The notes under the pieces: model-generated
Seen by the model: only the letters and a program-made list of their open reading frames with translations
The model's database searches: none
What the model was told of the DNA's origin: nothing
DNA from: Ignelater luminosus
Taxonomy: Eukaryota > Arthropoda > Insecta > Coleoptera > Elateridae
Assembly: GCA_011009095.1 (NCBI GenBank)
Contig: VTPC01000427.1
Coordinates: forward strand, 30,485 to 94,484
Direction: 5' to 3'
DNA: 64,000 bases
Made by a program: the position numbers and the translations under genes
Shown: in pieces, positions 1-13,100 of the stretch
How the letters are laid out: the number at the start of each line of letters is the position of its first letter
Numbering within the stretch: position 1 is the stretch's first letter

Positions 1-3000
1 TGTAATACGTTATTTTAGTGTTAACTCACTAAATCATCTGAGCAAAAAAAAATAAAAATCCTGTTCACATTCCTTAAAATTATTTCAAATTTTTGCTTTA
101 CAAAACGATGATAGGTACAATCGTCGTAAATCTTATTTTTTTAAATATTAATTCATGCCAAGACATATTTGTAGGAGGAGATATCTTTTTAAGGAAGCAT
201 TTCCGGACATAAATACGTCATTTTTTGTCAGTGGATATCCATTATAAACTGCATTTATTTTAAGCTCAATCTGTAATTACATTTTAAAACAGAAAATTCC
301 TTCTGTACCCATAAATTTCTTTTTATTATTTATTAATAAAACAGCCGTTTTAACTGAATTTACTAAAGTTGCTTCAATCAGAATAGTCTGATTTCTTAAC
401 CTTAAAAGTCATTTTTTCCTTATTTCTTTTTCTAGAAGAAATTTTCAGCATTAACGAGCTGCATATTTAAAACCTTGCACTTTAATAAATTATTCGCAAG
501 TCAAATAAAATAATTTAAAAATTTTATTAGGGTGTGGTACCCCAACATACTACAAAATGCAATACATAACACTGGGTTGAAAAACCCGTTTACGAATTGA
601 TAGGATCTTTCCGAAAGCTCTTAAGCATTTTAAAATTTAAAAAAGGTTTTAATGGCTTGATGTATTTGAGGTATTAACGCAATTGAAAATTCCTACATTA
701 AACAATGCTACACTATGCAAATATTACGTTCTAAATTGTTTTGTTGCTGCCGTAACGAGACAATTATTATTTCGCAATTAGTAACATTAAACAACACACA
801 ATACCAAAGATCATTTTCATATAGGAAAGTAAAGGTGGTTATAAATAAATATGCATATTTTAAGGTATATTTTCAATGCATAAATGAATATATAAAATGG
901 AATGATGACTTAAAGTTATTCTTTTAATAGTTGTAGGTGTTTATTGTTGATTTTATCTATTACTAATATTAACTGGATTATAATTGTTTTCACTAATGAT
1001 ACAACTTGAAAGGTGTTGTTGCAATGAAATTTAATTTCATAAATATACTGCATACTTAATTAGGAATTTAATTTATTTATGAATTTCATTCATATTTTAT
1101 TACAAATTTAAATATGGAAATTGCAAGCTACAAAAAAGCTGTAGGCTTTCTAACAACAAACTATCATTAAAGCTCACTAAGCTATCTCTAATACAGTTAG
1201 ACATCCTTTTTATGTGGAATATTAAATATCACGTGTTAGTAATCAACGGGTGTAAATTTTTAATAAATTTACAGGAACTAATAATAATCGAGCCTATATG
1301 TTTTTTACAAAATGTATTAGAAGAAAAGTACAAAACTTCTGGGGCTCTAAAAGCTTTATCACTTTTTAATTGAATTTGTAATAAAGCAAATGCGTTTTTG
1401 AAAGGTTTACATGATTTTTGTCATATCATGATAAATGGAAGATAGAGTTGACGTAAAGCTCAATAGAAATACTAGAAATCAGTTACCAGTTCAAAGCTAT
1501 CAAAATATAGGCTATTCTTTTTTGCAGGTTACATTTTTTTACTGGAACAATTGCAATATCTTGTTCTTTGGATAGATCTTTCTGCACACTGAATTTCTGA
1601 TCTCATACCTCCTCACCATGGTTTGAGAATATTGCCCAAAACTCAATAATATCATTTTGTTGTATGGATCCTCTCAATCCTCCTCCCTCCTTCGGTTACT
1701 GCAATGAGAAGAGTTAAGGTACATACGGTCTTTAACTTAGCCTTGTCAAATGAGCAATGGAAAAGCTGAGTTATCTACTTCTTTTAAAAATCACTTTGAA
1801 GAAAAACAAAAAAGATATTAGGTAAAAATGTAAAATATCTTTGGATAGACAATGGAGAATGGAAATTAGTTGCCCATATTATTAGAATCCATGCTTCTGC
1901 TTGTTCTCCTCGTAAAGGTAAGATACAGATTACCCTTTGTTTGATTTCTTTTGTAATTGCGCAGTTCGGTTACTTGCTGCTAAAGTTTGCTCTTACCATA
2001 GGTTTGTCTCACAGCTACTGACATTCTTTTCATCTTTTCGTAAATAGTCTTGTTTATACCGAAATATCGCATAAAAATATTGTTTCGTTTGTTGGTTTTG
2101 TCCCAGAAACATCGATTACCAAGGTTCAAGATTTTTGAAAGTTATTGAAATTAGTGACTGCACCCATGCTTAACTGAGAATGAGTCTAAATGATAATACG
2201 AACTTACATATATGTATTCTGGAGTAGATAAATAAGTGAATGAATTCAATTTTCTAATTTTCTGTTGCAGAAATTCTAAGAATTTCCTATCGTCGAAGAA
2301 GTACTAACAAATGTAAATACATCAAGTCATCCTTAACTATGGTAATAAGTCAATAACTAAGTTTTGAAATGTCATAATGTTTCGTTGCTAAAAAGTGTTG
2401 CTCCATCTCTCACAAATTAGAAATTCGATGAGGAATTTGTAACTTGTTTAGAAGGGAAATTCTTCGTATTTTCTAGATGGAGCGGCAAGGTTCTTTAGAA
2501 AGATTGTTGATATAACAATCGTCCAAAGATTGATTGGGTAGATAAAGAGGCAACTCCGTACCATAGAAGTTAATAGACCTTTACCAATAGTAAGCTTTTT
2601 TATTATGTAGTTAAGTTTTTAATTATTATTTTATGTAGTTATAGTTTTGAATTCATTGTTTTTGTAATTTATTGTTTAATCTTAAAAAGATTTTTAATTT
2701 TTGAACTATTTGCAAAAACCTCTTTTCCAATGACGCTTAACAAGATTTCTCTAAATCCATTTTTCTCAGTATCATGTATTAAGTTGTTAAAAGAAGCTTC
2801 AAGATGGCAATCGAAAGATCACGTGAAGTAACAAATGTGTAATGTATTTTTGAGGCAATCATTCTTGAGCAAACCTAACCTAGAGATGGTCTTGCACAAG
2901 CATAAAATAGGATCATCAAACAGTACGAAAGTAGTGTCCATGTAGGCAAGACATAAAGAAAACGATACGTTACTGATTGCTGTGTGCATCAAACTAAAGA

Positions 3001-3922
3001 ACAGTTTATTTGCACACTTAACGTATCTTGTCCAGTTTTGGTTATAGGTATGACGTTTCTTCATTGATGTACCTACAGTTCAAGTGTAGGTTCTTATTTT
3101 GCCACATCACATCTTGTTAAAAAATCAAATGAAAGGCATGATAGTAATGATAGGCTTCTTCATAATACATCACAGTAATGAGAGCTTCTTTCTTATACTA
3201 CCATATAGAACAGCATGACGATTTCAGTAATTTTCTTTCTTATAATAGTTCATTATTTGAGTGACGGGAAAAAAATGATCGTCATATGAGAATGAAATCA
3301 TTGTATGTAACTTCTGAAATTGATTCTTGATTGTTTATTGAAAAACAATCTAGCCTAACATATAGATTTGCTAAGTACGTGGAAAACATTTTACTTATAG
3401 GTTATCAGCTGGTATAGACAATAGTAGCATTAAACCAAAGTATTGGTTTTTGAAGTTTTCTGTTACCTTAGGTATCATGTTCAGCAGGAATTTAAAAATC
3501 TGAGCCTATTACAGTAAAAAAGGATTTGGCTTTAAAATTTACAGAATTATAAGAGTAGTTTTTATCAATTTGTCATAGTATTTATCATCATATAATACTG
3601 AGCCAAAACAGCTCTATCAGTCCTGTTAATCTTAGTACTTTTCTGATTACTTTTTACAACTGGAGAAAAAGTTTTAAGATGATAGAAAGTGGTATCCAAA
3701 ATAGGAGGTACATAGTTCTATAGAGGTTTTGAAACATTCCAATCAATGCCAAACTGAAAAAAGGAGGTTTTTACAAGGCAGTTTTTACTTTATCTTTGCT
3801 AATGACTAAGACTAACCTAGATCAGTCTCCTTGTAAGATTTGTACTGCACTTTAACATAAGCTGTAAAAAACTAAAGACTGTGAAAGAGAATGAGCAGAT
3901 TCACTTACCTAGCATGTTTGAG
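1..3922. other. AT-rich DNA, no gene seen
   Basis: I see no open frame here with recognisable protein similarity and no clear repeat structure. A minus-strand ORF of about 80 codons at 2819-3064 has no motif I recognise. The stretch is probably intergenic or intronic. Confidence 0.6.
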
Positions 3923-3924
3923 TA

Positions 3925-3952
3925 CGAGGGTTGCTATTTATATTTCTGGCCT
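3925..3952 (+). repeat. Left terminal inverted repeat of intact mariner
   Basis: This 28-bp repeat is the exact reverse complement of 5191-5218. It is the transposase binding and cleavage site, preceded by the TA duplication at 3923-3924. Confidence 0.95.
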
Positions 3953-4099
3953 TGGCAACACTGACTGTTTCCAGGCGTCAGCTGACATTTTCGGTGTAAA
4001 CTTTACATTGTTGAACATAACCTCAACCACAACATTTTGTCATTTGAGTGCGACTAGTGTTGTTTGCAGTTAATTGAAAAGTGCATTCCCTAGTAAAAA

Positions 4100-5152
4100 A
4101 TGGAATTGACCCGTGAACACTTTCGTGCAATTATTTTTCATAACTTTCGACGTGGATTATCACGACAAGAGTGCATCAATGAACTTAATACATTATATAG
4201 CGATGAAGCTCCATCCTACAGCACTGTAAAAAACTGGTATAATGAATTCAAACGTGGCCGATGTTCACTCCAGGACGAAATCCGTGAAGGCCGTCCAAAA
4301 TCTGTCGTTGTGCCTGAAAACATCGATGCTGTGCGTGAACTGATTAAGCAAGATCGTCATGTGACATACCGTGAGATTGAGGCATCTTTGGGCATTATTA
4401 TGACTAGCATCAACAAGATATTACATGATCATTTGGCCGTAAAAAAAATTTGTTTCCGTTGGATCCCGCATAACCTGACCAATGCTCAAAAGAAGGCTCG
4501 CGTCGACTGGTGCATTGAAATGTTGAAAAAATTTGCGAAAGGTGCATCAAAGGCTGTGTATAACATCTGTACAGGTGACAAATCATGGATCTACGCATAT
4601 GACCCCGAAACAAAACAGCAATCAACTGTGTGGGTCTTTCAAGACGAGCCAAATCCAACAAAAGTTGTTCGCGGAAGAAGCACATCGAAGCAAATGGTTG
4701 CCTGTTTCTTTGGCATTACCGGTCATGTGGCAACAGTGACGTTAGGGCAACGTAAGACGGTCAACTCTGAATGGTGCACAACCATTTGTTTGCCAGAAGT
4801 CATTGGAGAAATTCGGAAAACTTCAAAGAAGAGGCGAATCGTGCTTCATCATGACAATGCAAGCTCTCACACCGCTGCTCAAACAATTGAATATTTAACC
4901 AGCCAGAAGGTCGAGTTGATTGGCCATCTACCATACAGCCCTGATTTGGCACCCAATGACTTCTTTTTATTCCCGTACATCAAAAACAAACTGCGTGGTC
5001 AACGATTTTCAACACCAGAAGAAGCCGTTTTTTGTTTCAAAACGCATATTTTGGAGCTGCCTCAAACAGAGTGGAAAAAGTGCTTCGAAAATTGGTTCAA
5101 ACGCATGGAAAAGTGTATCAATCTTAATGGAGAATATTTTGAAAAACAATAA
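4100..5152 (+). CDS. Mariner transposase, apparently intact (350 aa)
   Basis: This protein would cut the element at its TIRs and paste it into a TA site, acting in the nucleus as a dimer. The N-terminal part (about residues 1-115) has the two helix-turn-helix segments of mariner transposases. The linker motif WIPHNLT at 121-127 corresponds to the family WVPHEL. The catalytic domain has aspartates at D160 (TGDKSW), D252 (HHDNASSH) and D287 (YSPDLAPND). The last two are separated by 34 residues, so this is a DD34D mariner. Length equals the usual 345-350 aa. The ATG at 4100 lies about 150 bp inside the left TIR, as usual, and no stop or frameshift interrupts the frame. The TAA at 5150-5152 overlaps an AATAAA at 5148-5153. 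One oddity is Lys161 where most mariners have Glu (TGDES). Many insect genomes carry close relatives, sometimes labelled SETMAR-like. Confidence 0.96.
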   Translation: MELTREHFRAIIFHNFRRGLSRQECINELNTLYSDEAPSYSTVKNWYNEFKRGRCSLQDEIREGRPKSVVVPENIDAVRELIKQDRHVTYREIEASLGIIMTSINKILHDHLAVKKICFRWIPHNLTNAQKKARVDWCIEMLKKFAKGASKAVYNICTGDKSWIYAYDPETKQQSTVWVFQDEPNPTKVVRGRSTSKQMVACFFGITGHVATVTLGQRKTVNSEWCTTICLPEVIGEIRKTSKKRRIVLHHDNASSHTAAQTIEYLTSQKVELIGHLPYSPDLAPNDFFLFPYIKNKLRGQRFSTPEEAVFCFKTHILELPQTEWKKCFENWFKRMEKCINLNGEYFEKQ

Positions 5153-5190
5153 AACTAGTTTCGATCATAAATACTTGTTTTTTCATTGTT

Positions 5191-5218
5191 AGGCCAGAAA
5201 TATAAATAGCAACCCTCG
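5191..5218 (-). repeat. Right terminal inverted repeat of intact mariner
   Basis: This 28-bp repeat is the exact reverse complement of 3925-3952 and is followed by TA at 5219-5220. Confidence 0.95.
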
Positions 5219-5220
5219 TA

Positions 5221-7389
5221 TCAAACTTCATACTAATAGATAATTTTCCGACGCGACGGTACTGAAGTCATTTAAATATTTATCATTTGAACAGTACTTA
5301 TGTAAGTCGGTGTGTTTCGTTCCAAATTCGTATAAGTAAGTATGTTACTGTCCTGGCATCTATGGATTTACATACTAAGAAAATAGAAACTTGAAATTTG
5401 AAACCAGGTCTTGTAAATTATAAATTGGATTTTAGAAGATTTTCCAAATAAACTAAAATAAATCTAGATGCTGAGATATTTATTAAACCATTGGATAATA
5501 TGCATATGAATGCAAAGAACAGTAAGTAACAAAATATTTGTATGAATCTCGGCTAGTATACCTGCAGCTTTACTATATGCAGGATGATTTGTTTATGGTA
5601 AGAAATTAGATAGTTATTATTACTAATTCGTCCAAAATTCTTAAATTTTTTAATTAATATCCTGTTTAAGTAACGCTGTACATACATACCACATTAAATA
5701 GACAAATAAAAGGTACTCGACATAGAGCAGTTCTGTTCTCAAGCGACGAACTAATTTACTAAACACTAAACTTGTTAGACAATTTCTAAATTCTAATACT
5801 GTTTGAAGGAATCAAAACTCTGATAACACCTTAGATAAAAATATTATTATAAATATTTTCTGACCTCTAGCGAACATAAAATAAACAAGACTAAATTTAT
5901 TCTCTTTAGATTTTTACTTTTTAAAATTCTCTGTTAATATTATAAGATTCTAGATAAATATTCCATACACGTTTAAATTTACAACACCCGCAATATATTA
6001 TACAAGTGATAATCTTATAATTTCAACAAACAAACCTTTTGAGACTAAAAAGGGGAATTCCAAAAACTTATTTATGTATAAATTTTGATACATATAAAAG
6101 AAGAGAAAATAATTACAACCGTTGAAAGGAAGGCATAAAATAAATTGAAAACTACGTACAACAGTTTTTAATATTTATTACAGAATAACTTTCAGGGAAC
6201 TTCACAACAGCATGACATAATTGGTTAAAGACTGAAGTGTAGGTAAATATAAATTATAGTGGTGGTTAATTCATGTAATATTGTTTACCAGCTGTATTAC
6301 TTAGTTGCAGCGATTTTATTCTGCAATCTAATAATTATTTTTCAGCGTGATAGCTTCTTGTATGCGAATAATAATTTACAATTACTTGTAGGATGTTATT
6401 AATAAATAGTTTTTTTATTTTTAATTTTTTTATTAGAACCGACAAGTGAAACACTATTAGTATTTAACAGGTGAACTGTTGAAAAATACATGAAGCTTAA
6501 TTACATTATAGTGTACCTTGCACGCAAAGTTCTAATAATGTTCTACTGAAACAATAAACAAAGAAGATGCAGTCTACATAAAAAAAACTTGAAAATACAA
6601 CATAGCTTTCATTCTAATTTATATCTGTATAATTATTACATGCATAATTATATAATCAACAATATTACTATTAAACAAAAGAATAAAATTAATTATAATA
6701 CTTTATTTATTATAAGCTTCATAAACCGCCCTTCTCGGGATTTGGTTACAGATTTGCATATATGTCTCGTTAGTTTTTACAGAAGAAGATCTCCAATTCC
6801 GAAATAATGAAACTTAATGAAAATTCTTTTCGTTGTCCAAATCTGCCTTAATATCAAGAAAAATCATTGCTTTTAGTAAGAATATGTGAGACTGAAAATT
6901 GCTCCCAGCTACCATCTTTCCATGGATACGTACATGTGGGAATACGTTGATAAAATGTCTAACTTTGGAAAACTGTTTTCAAGGTTTCTTTTTGTATTAT
7001 TTTCAACAATTCTGGGTAGAACAGTGGTATTTTCTGGTTTTCATCTATGGGTGATACTAAAATAATGTCCCAAATGCGTGGTTGCCGATAGTTGGATATA
7101 AGATATACGAACTTTTTTTGACACGATGCTACCACATCAGTTACAATTTTTCCACTAACTCAAAGTTTCCAGATATCAAATGGTGATATAATAAATTTAA
7201 TGTTCAATGTCCACAAATGTTGTCTTTATGTTAGATACCAGAAAGAAGAAAAAGTTCCGAAAGGAAAGATCACCTATTGTAAAATTCTTATTATAACCCA
7301 ATCAAATAGTGACAAGTATGAAGCTTATGCGATAGTAAACTGGATGATCAAACCAAAAAACCAAAATTTAGTAACTTTTGCTGAATAAG
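5221..7389. other. AT-rich DNA, no gene seen
   Basis: Only short chance ORFs (60-75 codons) are present. I recognise no protein motif, structural RNA or repeat. Confidence 0.6.
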
Positions 7390-7900
7390 GTACGTCTTAA
7401 TACACCTTTACAAAAATCCCTAGTTTGTTTTGTATGTACTAAACAGTAGTCTCACAAACAAGACTTCTCATAAAGCCAACCAGGAAAAAAATCCAGTAGC
7501 GTTAAATCTTAGAAGTAAGTGTGGAGGTCACTGGGTCACGTGGGCCGTTTTACCTCCTTTCAGGTGTTTGGTTGAGATATCTGGAAACCATAAGTAAAAG
7601 TGTTCTGGTGCACCATCGTGTTACATCAACGTTTGTTAACGTATTCCAACATTTCTGGTAATATATTTCAAATGCATATTACATCTGCTGTTGATTCCAG
7701 CCTAAACATTGAAAGAACACTTTTAAAAAGTGACTTATCTTTTATAACCATTGCAGAGAATCAGATGTGGGGATTGGAGCTTTTCCAAACATTGTTGTTT
7801 ATTGCAAAAATTCATCTACGGCCCAAAATCAGCTATTGCTTGTCGATGGATCTTTTTCATCTCAAAAGGTTACCTCTTTTTAAAATTCTGAGGTATGATT
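7390..7900 (-). pseudogene. Decayed Tc1-like (DD41D-type) transposase fragment
   Basis: Read on the minus strand, this stretch carries eroded pieces of an IS630/Tc1/mariner transposase. The DGAPEHF motif at 7597-7617 holds the second catalytic aspartate. About 40 codons on, a T-L-L-D-F-F motif (aspartate codon at 7491-7493) matches the family TPLDFFLWG block. The spacing between the aspartates is 121 nt, not a multiple of three, so at least one frameshift lies between them, and several stops interrupt the frame. The spacing is close to that of DD41D elements. Upstream (7750-7860) an S-P-H block resembles the region before the first domain junction. No TIRs are seen. The plus-strand ORF at 7600-7956 is read as a shadow of this relic. 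Recognition by eye makes this moderate confidence. Confidence 0.5.
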
Positions 7901-9640
7901 TCTTTTCTGTTTCCCTATTCTCTCTGGCAAAAGTAGTATACGATAGGTTTCGCTGATTTAGAAATTCAGTTTGACTTGCAGCTATCCCCTTACACCTACC
8001 TTCTTCATAATTTGATATCCTTTTGGTATCCTTCAGCATTAGGTGTACTCAATCGCGAGACCCTCAGAACTAAACAGTTTGACGGGATTGAAATAATTTT
8101 ATTATTGTTATTATTTCCTTTTTGGTATATTATTGAGCACGGAATTTGTCAACTTTGACTCCATTAGTCTGTCGTATATCTACTAGCTTCCTTAATTCAA
8201 AATAATGAAACCAGAATTTGGGACGTTTTGTAGAGTAGGCTTTCCAATTAATATAAAATAACTGAATATCTAAAACAAAAACTTAATTTAGCGATTTTCT
8301 CTAAACCTACGTAAATTAGATATATCTTCTCAAATAACCAAGGGACAAAGTTTTGAAAACTTATTGTTTGCTTGCAACCCAGAAACAGACGCTTGCGACA
8401 ATGACCACAGCTCACAACAGTAGCTCAGTGATTTGGGTTCAGTCGTTTAATTTTGGAGATACCCTGCAATTTCATAGAATTTGATTCATTCTGTGCAATA
8501 CAGTATATTCATTCATAGCATATTAACACTTGTCAGTTGGAGTTTTGATTAGTGCTTAAAGGATACTATGCTTTTAAAATATTAATGTTTATGTTATTTA
8601 AAACAATCACAAGAAAAAAACTAAAACAAAAATGTATCTGTATCAGTAACTGTTACCTCTTTAGGAATTGACCTTTACATGTCATATTTTACTAGTATCA
8701 AGAATTTAATAAAATAATGAGTCTGAACACAAAGTTGAACATCAACAAGAATTTTCTATATTTTCGTAGACTGTTCATAAGCTTTTTGGGTTTCAGAGAT
8801 CTGCAAGCCCTCAGTTACTAATTACTACTGCAGATTATTCATAGCATCTACAGAAAATGTATGTAATAGTTTTGCACATCGCGAAAAAATCTTTGCCACT
8901 GTAAATGTGTCACAATAGACAGGAAACTTTCAAAACTCTAAAACCTTTGGTTCTTTTGTTTTTTGTTTTCTAGACTAAAAGTTACACTTTCATTCAATTA
9001 AAGTAGTCCAATATCTGTGACAGAAATGTAGTCATCATGTAATGACAGTCATAGCGTCTCTTGTCATTTATGAAATATGAAATAAATAGTTGCTAATCAA
9101 AAGCTCATTTAGTAAAAGTTGGAAGTTGTTGTTACGGTGTTGTTTTTGATTCTTTCTGAACTACATATACAGCTTGCTCGTCACCCTTTAACGCTTTCCG
9201 AAAAATTCAGTTGTTGTTTCCCTGTGTCCGTAATACATTAGAAGAATGCCCATTATGCAGATACTGCAAGAAGCATGCAAAAAATTCATTTGACAAAAAA
9301 AGCTTAAAGAAAGCAATGTGACAAAACCATTTTCTTACGCAGTTACCAAACCTTGTTTTATACAACGTAGAATAATTTCTACTATCTTCATGTGTTAATA
9401 AAGAGTGAGACTAATTTAGCTTCTAAAATATTTTTCCAGTAAATAGAACTTTAGGTAAAGAGCAGCCTGAGCCGTTCAAGAAAGTTATGGAAAATCAATA
9501 CTTACTGAAAATGCTATTTTGTTGTGAAACTAGAAATTGTAAAAAATGTTCTTAGTGTGAGCTACACTTCCGATTATTAAGTCTGAATTCTGCACATCTT
9601 TAGCTAAAGCCCTACTATTTAAATTTACATGCTTTGATCG
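7900..9640. other. AT-rich DNA, no gene seen
   Basis: No recognisable coding or repeat structure is visible here. Confidence 0.55.
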
Positions 9641-10180
9641 TTTCGGCTCAGTAAATTAGACTTTTAGGGCTAACGGAATTTATCAAACTTTTTCAATTTT
9701 TCTGATTTTTCGGTTGTTGCTTTTTCCAAACCGACAAAATCTTTCTCGTTAGTCACTTTTCCTGTAAAAAGCTTTTGTATAAATTCTGCACTAGTTTTCA
9801 GGCCTTTTAGGCCGAATCTGCCGATTTGTTTACATTCATTAAACTTTTACTAACACAAGGACTTTATGGTTCTTCAAGGCCAATCAAGCCAAGCTTTTTG
9901 GACTATTCGAGTTCTTTGTACCAGTCAGGCTTTTTGTATTGGTGTGGCTTTTTACGTCGAGTAGGTTTCTCGAGATAGTCGAGCTTTTTGAATAGAACTA
10001 TAATGTTTGCAGATCTCGTCCTACAAATCCAATTTAGAATATCAGGCGTTTCTGGTTAGCCTTAGTAGTAAATACATTTTAAGTCAATTAAGTCTTTCAA
10101 GACAAAAAGACTTTGCAAACTGATTTCCTAGGTTTTTTTGGATCACTTACTCTTTTTTGAGCTTTTTGTTTTCCAAAAGC
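9640..10180 (+). repeat. Degenerate array of short T-rich motifs
   Basis: A motif close to GGCTTTTTG or GAGCTTTTTG recurs at irregular intervals of about 15-35 bp, most regularly at 9890-10000 and again near 10160. The copies also share TCGAG/GTCGAG pieces. It looks like an old, strongly diverged minisatellite. Unit length and boundaries are uncertain. Confidence 0.35.
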
Positions 10181-13100
10181 CTGTACAAGTTTATCGAATG
10201 AATTTAACAATGAATCGAGTAAAAACAAGCTGGACCGAGTCATGCTACGAGACATTGACTTTTGCCTTGCAGCATTGTATAACACTACTATTCATAAGTA
10301 AGAAAATGATCAAGATGTTCCGTAACGAACACAGAATTTAGAAACGCTTCTTTGCAGTCTCAAGTTTTCATATACAGAAAATAGTTATGTTCATATATTA
10401 CCTTGTTTTACTGATTTGTAAAAGTATTGCAGGCAACATTTCTATCGAGTTTTGATGTTTTTTGATACATCGCAAAACTACCTTTCAGTAATAATTAAAA
10501 TCGTTTGTTTGGTAGCAAACTCAATTTTTTTTAAATGAAAGAAATGTCCAACCTTCTACGAAAATACAGACAAAACGGGATATAATAGCAATTTAATATT
10601 ACTGTTCTGTTCTTAAGTAAACTTTTTGAAATTGACTCTACCGTCTAATACTCATAATCAGAATCCTCCTTAATCTTATACTGTTTCCTTTGTAGATTTT
10701 GTTGATATAGAGGTCTCAAAATAGTCAAAATACGTTTCGCTTAGGTTTCTTTTTCTAGGGTCCTGCAAAATGTTTTTGCCAAGGGTTAAAATATTAGAAA
10801 ATACAAAGATACTAAATTAACGTGAAGGTTTATCAGTAAACCAAATAAGCTGTTGCCATAGCATTATCATAATGTGTTGATTTATTAAGGTTGAGTAAGC
10901 ACCAAACCAGTTTAGAAAACGCTTTGATATATTATTATCTATAACATTTAGAGTGGTAAGAACTACAATGAAATATTTTCTGGCCCATGTTTTAAAATAT
11001 TAAAAGTAGGAATTTTCAACTACTTGAAGTTGTTATGTCTGTCTGTTTCTTTCCTGATATTTTACTACATAAGCAAAAACTAGTGGTAGCTTGATTTTCT
11101 TCACCTTATTGAAGCTGACATTTCTCCTTTGCAATTTGCACAAGGGTATTTTAGTTCTTGCAGTTAAAGTGACATGTCGTACAGAAACTTGCGTGACAAG
11201 AAAAGAAATAAATTTACTATTTGTAGGTTAAATTACTTTTATACTACAGAAAAGTATGTTGAGACATATCATCCACTTACTTTGCGACTTAACCTGTCCG
11301 ACAAATAAATACGCAGGAAATCGTTTGACATGTTGTTTGTCGATTCCCAACATAAGTTTCAGTAATGTAAAGTGCGGCATCGTTCGCTGTATAGTTAAAA
11401 ATGCGTCTACTTATAATGTAGTATGCTAGAAAAGGACATAAAATGATGCTAGTATGTAGCGTATAAATACAGTAGTAATAGTAATTTTTTAAATTTTCTT
11501 GCCTTCAAAGAGTTGTTTTATTTAAAAAGTTTGTCGAGGAATACTAACAGCAGAAGATTTAATTAAGATGAAAGAAAGAAAAACTGGAAATTTATTGCGA
11601 GATATAGAACTTCCGCCTCGTATTCCGGTATATCTGTATTTTGCTATTATATCGGGTATCTACTTATGGTTTACTACAAGCTGAATTTTTAACTAAGCAA
11701 TGCACACGCAATAAAAAATGGAACTAATATATATGCATTCCATAAATTATATTTCCATACATTATTCAAATTATTCGCATACGAATTGTAAGTGCGTACT
11801 AAGAATAACGTGAATAATTCTCATCGATTCGTGCAAGTTATAAAAAGAATAGGGGTAATAGTATTTATTAATCATTTTTTTTTCTTCCTATATCAACCCC
11901 CCTTCCTTAAGACGACGGGGGTTTAATCTCGCAGCGGGAGCTCGATCTACTAAATCTACAAAAATTACTCTTTTTATTATTCTTTGTTATCGAGACAGTG
12001 GCACATGCAAGTGTTTGCAATACCATTACTTGCCCAAACACGACCAGAGGACGCCAACAGCAGTCGCTACTTGCTGCTGTCAATCACATGTCAAACTTTG
12101 ATTGCTTATTTACTTTCCCAAATAATGGACTAGATTATGATGGCCATACGAACCTTGGTGCTTGTTTACACGAATTTCCAAATTTGTTAGCTATCCTCGT
12201 GTCATAAAATTGATAAATAATTAAGTGAACATCGTCGTAAACGATTAAATTTCCAACAGATAGATGGGGTTGTTATTAAAAGAAGAACAATTACCTTAAT
12301 GATGTTTTTGTTTTCTCTTTGTGTGTATAATTTATTAATTAGTGCAGATCTTAAACGTTCATCACCATTTAATCGGATCATAAACTTATAAAACTGCCAT
12401 AAAACGTTAATGAAGTAAGCATAGCCGTAGTAGAGAGATACAGATGTTCGTGAATAAACGCTTAATAGTAGTAGAACTATAAAACCTGTACGATTAGAAT
12501 TAATGAATTGTGTATAAAATTAATAAAGAAATTGATTGATATTAAACTTTAGAAAAACAAGTAGTCTAGACATAAAATCATTAATTTATAGAAAATTACT
12601 TATTAACATTTACAGTAAAAAAAGCTGTAAAGATGTTGCATTTTGATTTATAGAAAGATGCTAACCTAATACTATTTAATAAAAAGAACTGTAATCAATG
12701 ATCTAGCTAGATGATGAAAACTAAATTTAAAAAAAGAAGATTCATATTATTTGTTAAGATGACAGGATATACTGTTTATTCTCTGTCGAGTCTAATCCCG
12801 AAAAGAAGAAATTGAAGTAATTGTGTACAGAAGTTTTTTTCAGTCAAGAAGTCAAGTAATTTCTTCAGTATACTGTTAAAGTAGGCAACGAAAGCTGTAA
12901 GTTAAAGATTATTAATTTGGTGGAATTAAGGATTACAGTTCCCGCGCGCAAGCGCGATACTCCAACCGTAAGGCTATACTATTTAGTTACCTCAAGGTAG
13001 CTTCACCATAATCTTCTTTTTTATTAATGTGCAAACATGAATGGAAAGTACACATCACATTGCATAACAAGCTGAAGTGACAGAAGTTTTGACTAATGGT

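Larger units (their letters stand above)
3923..5220 (+). mobile_element. Complete mariner transposon (TA duplication plus 1,294-bp element)
   Basis: The element runs from 3925 to 5218 and is bounded by TA on both sides (3923-3924 and 5219-5220), the target-site duplication expected of Tc1/mariner insertion. Its terminal inverted repeats are 28 bp, at 3925-3952 and 5191-5218, and are identical over all 28 positions; both begin CGAGGGTTGC read inward. The only gene inside is the transposase at 4100-5152. Length, TIR size and TSD all fit a canonical mariner of about 1.3 kb. Perfect TIRs and an uninterrupted ORF suggest recent insertion or recent activity. That last statement is inference. Confidence 0.97.

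Noticed and set aside
3891-4073. 60-codon plus ORF across the left end of the mariner
   Set aside because: It spans the TIR and the transposase 5' leader and has no protein similarity.
4410-5192. Other-frame ORFs inside the mariner (4410-4685 minus, 4533-4739 and 4920-5192 plus)
   Set aside because: They are shadows of the transposase in other frames.
7600-7956. 118-codon plus ORF
   Set aside because: The opposite strand carries recognisable transposase blocks (DGAPEHF, TLLDFF); the plus frame has no motif.
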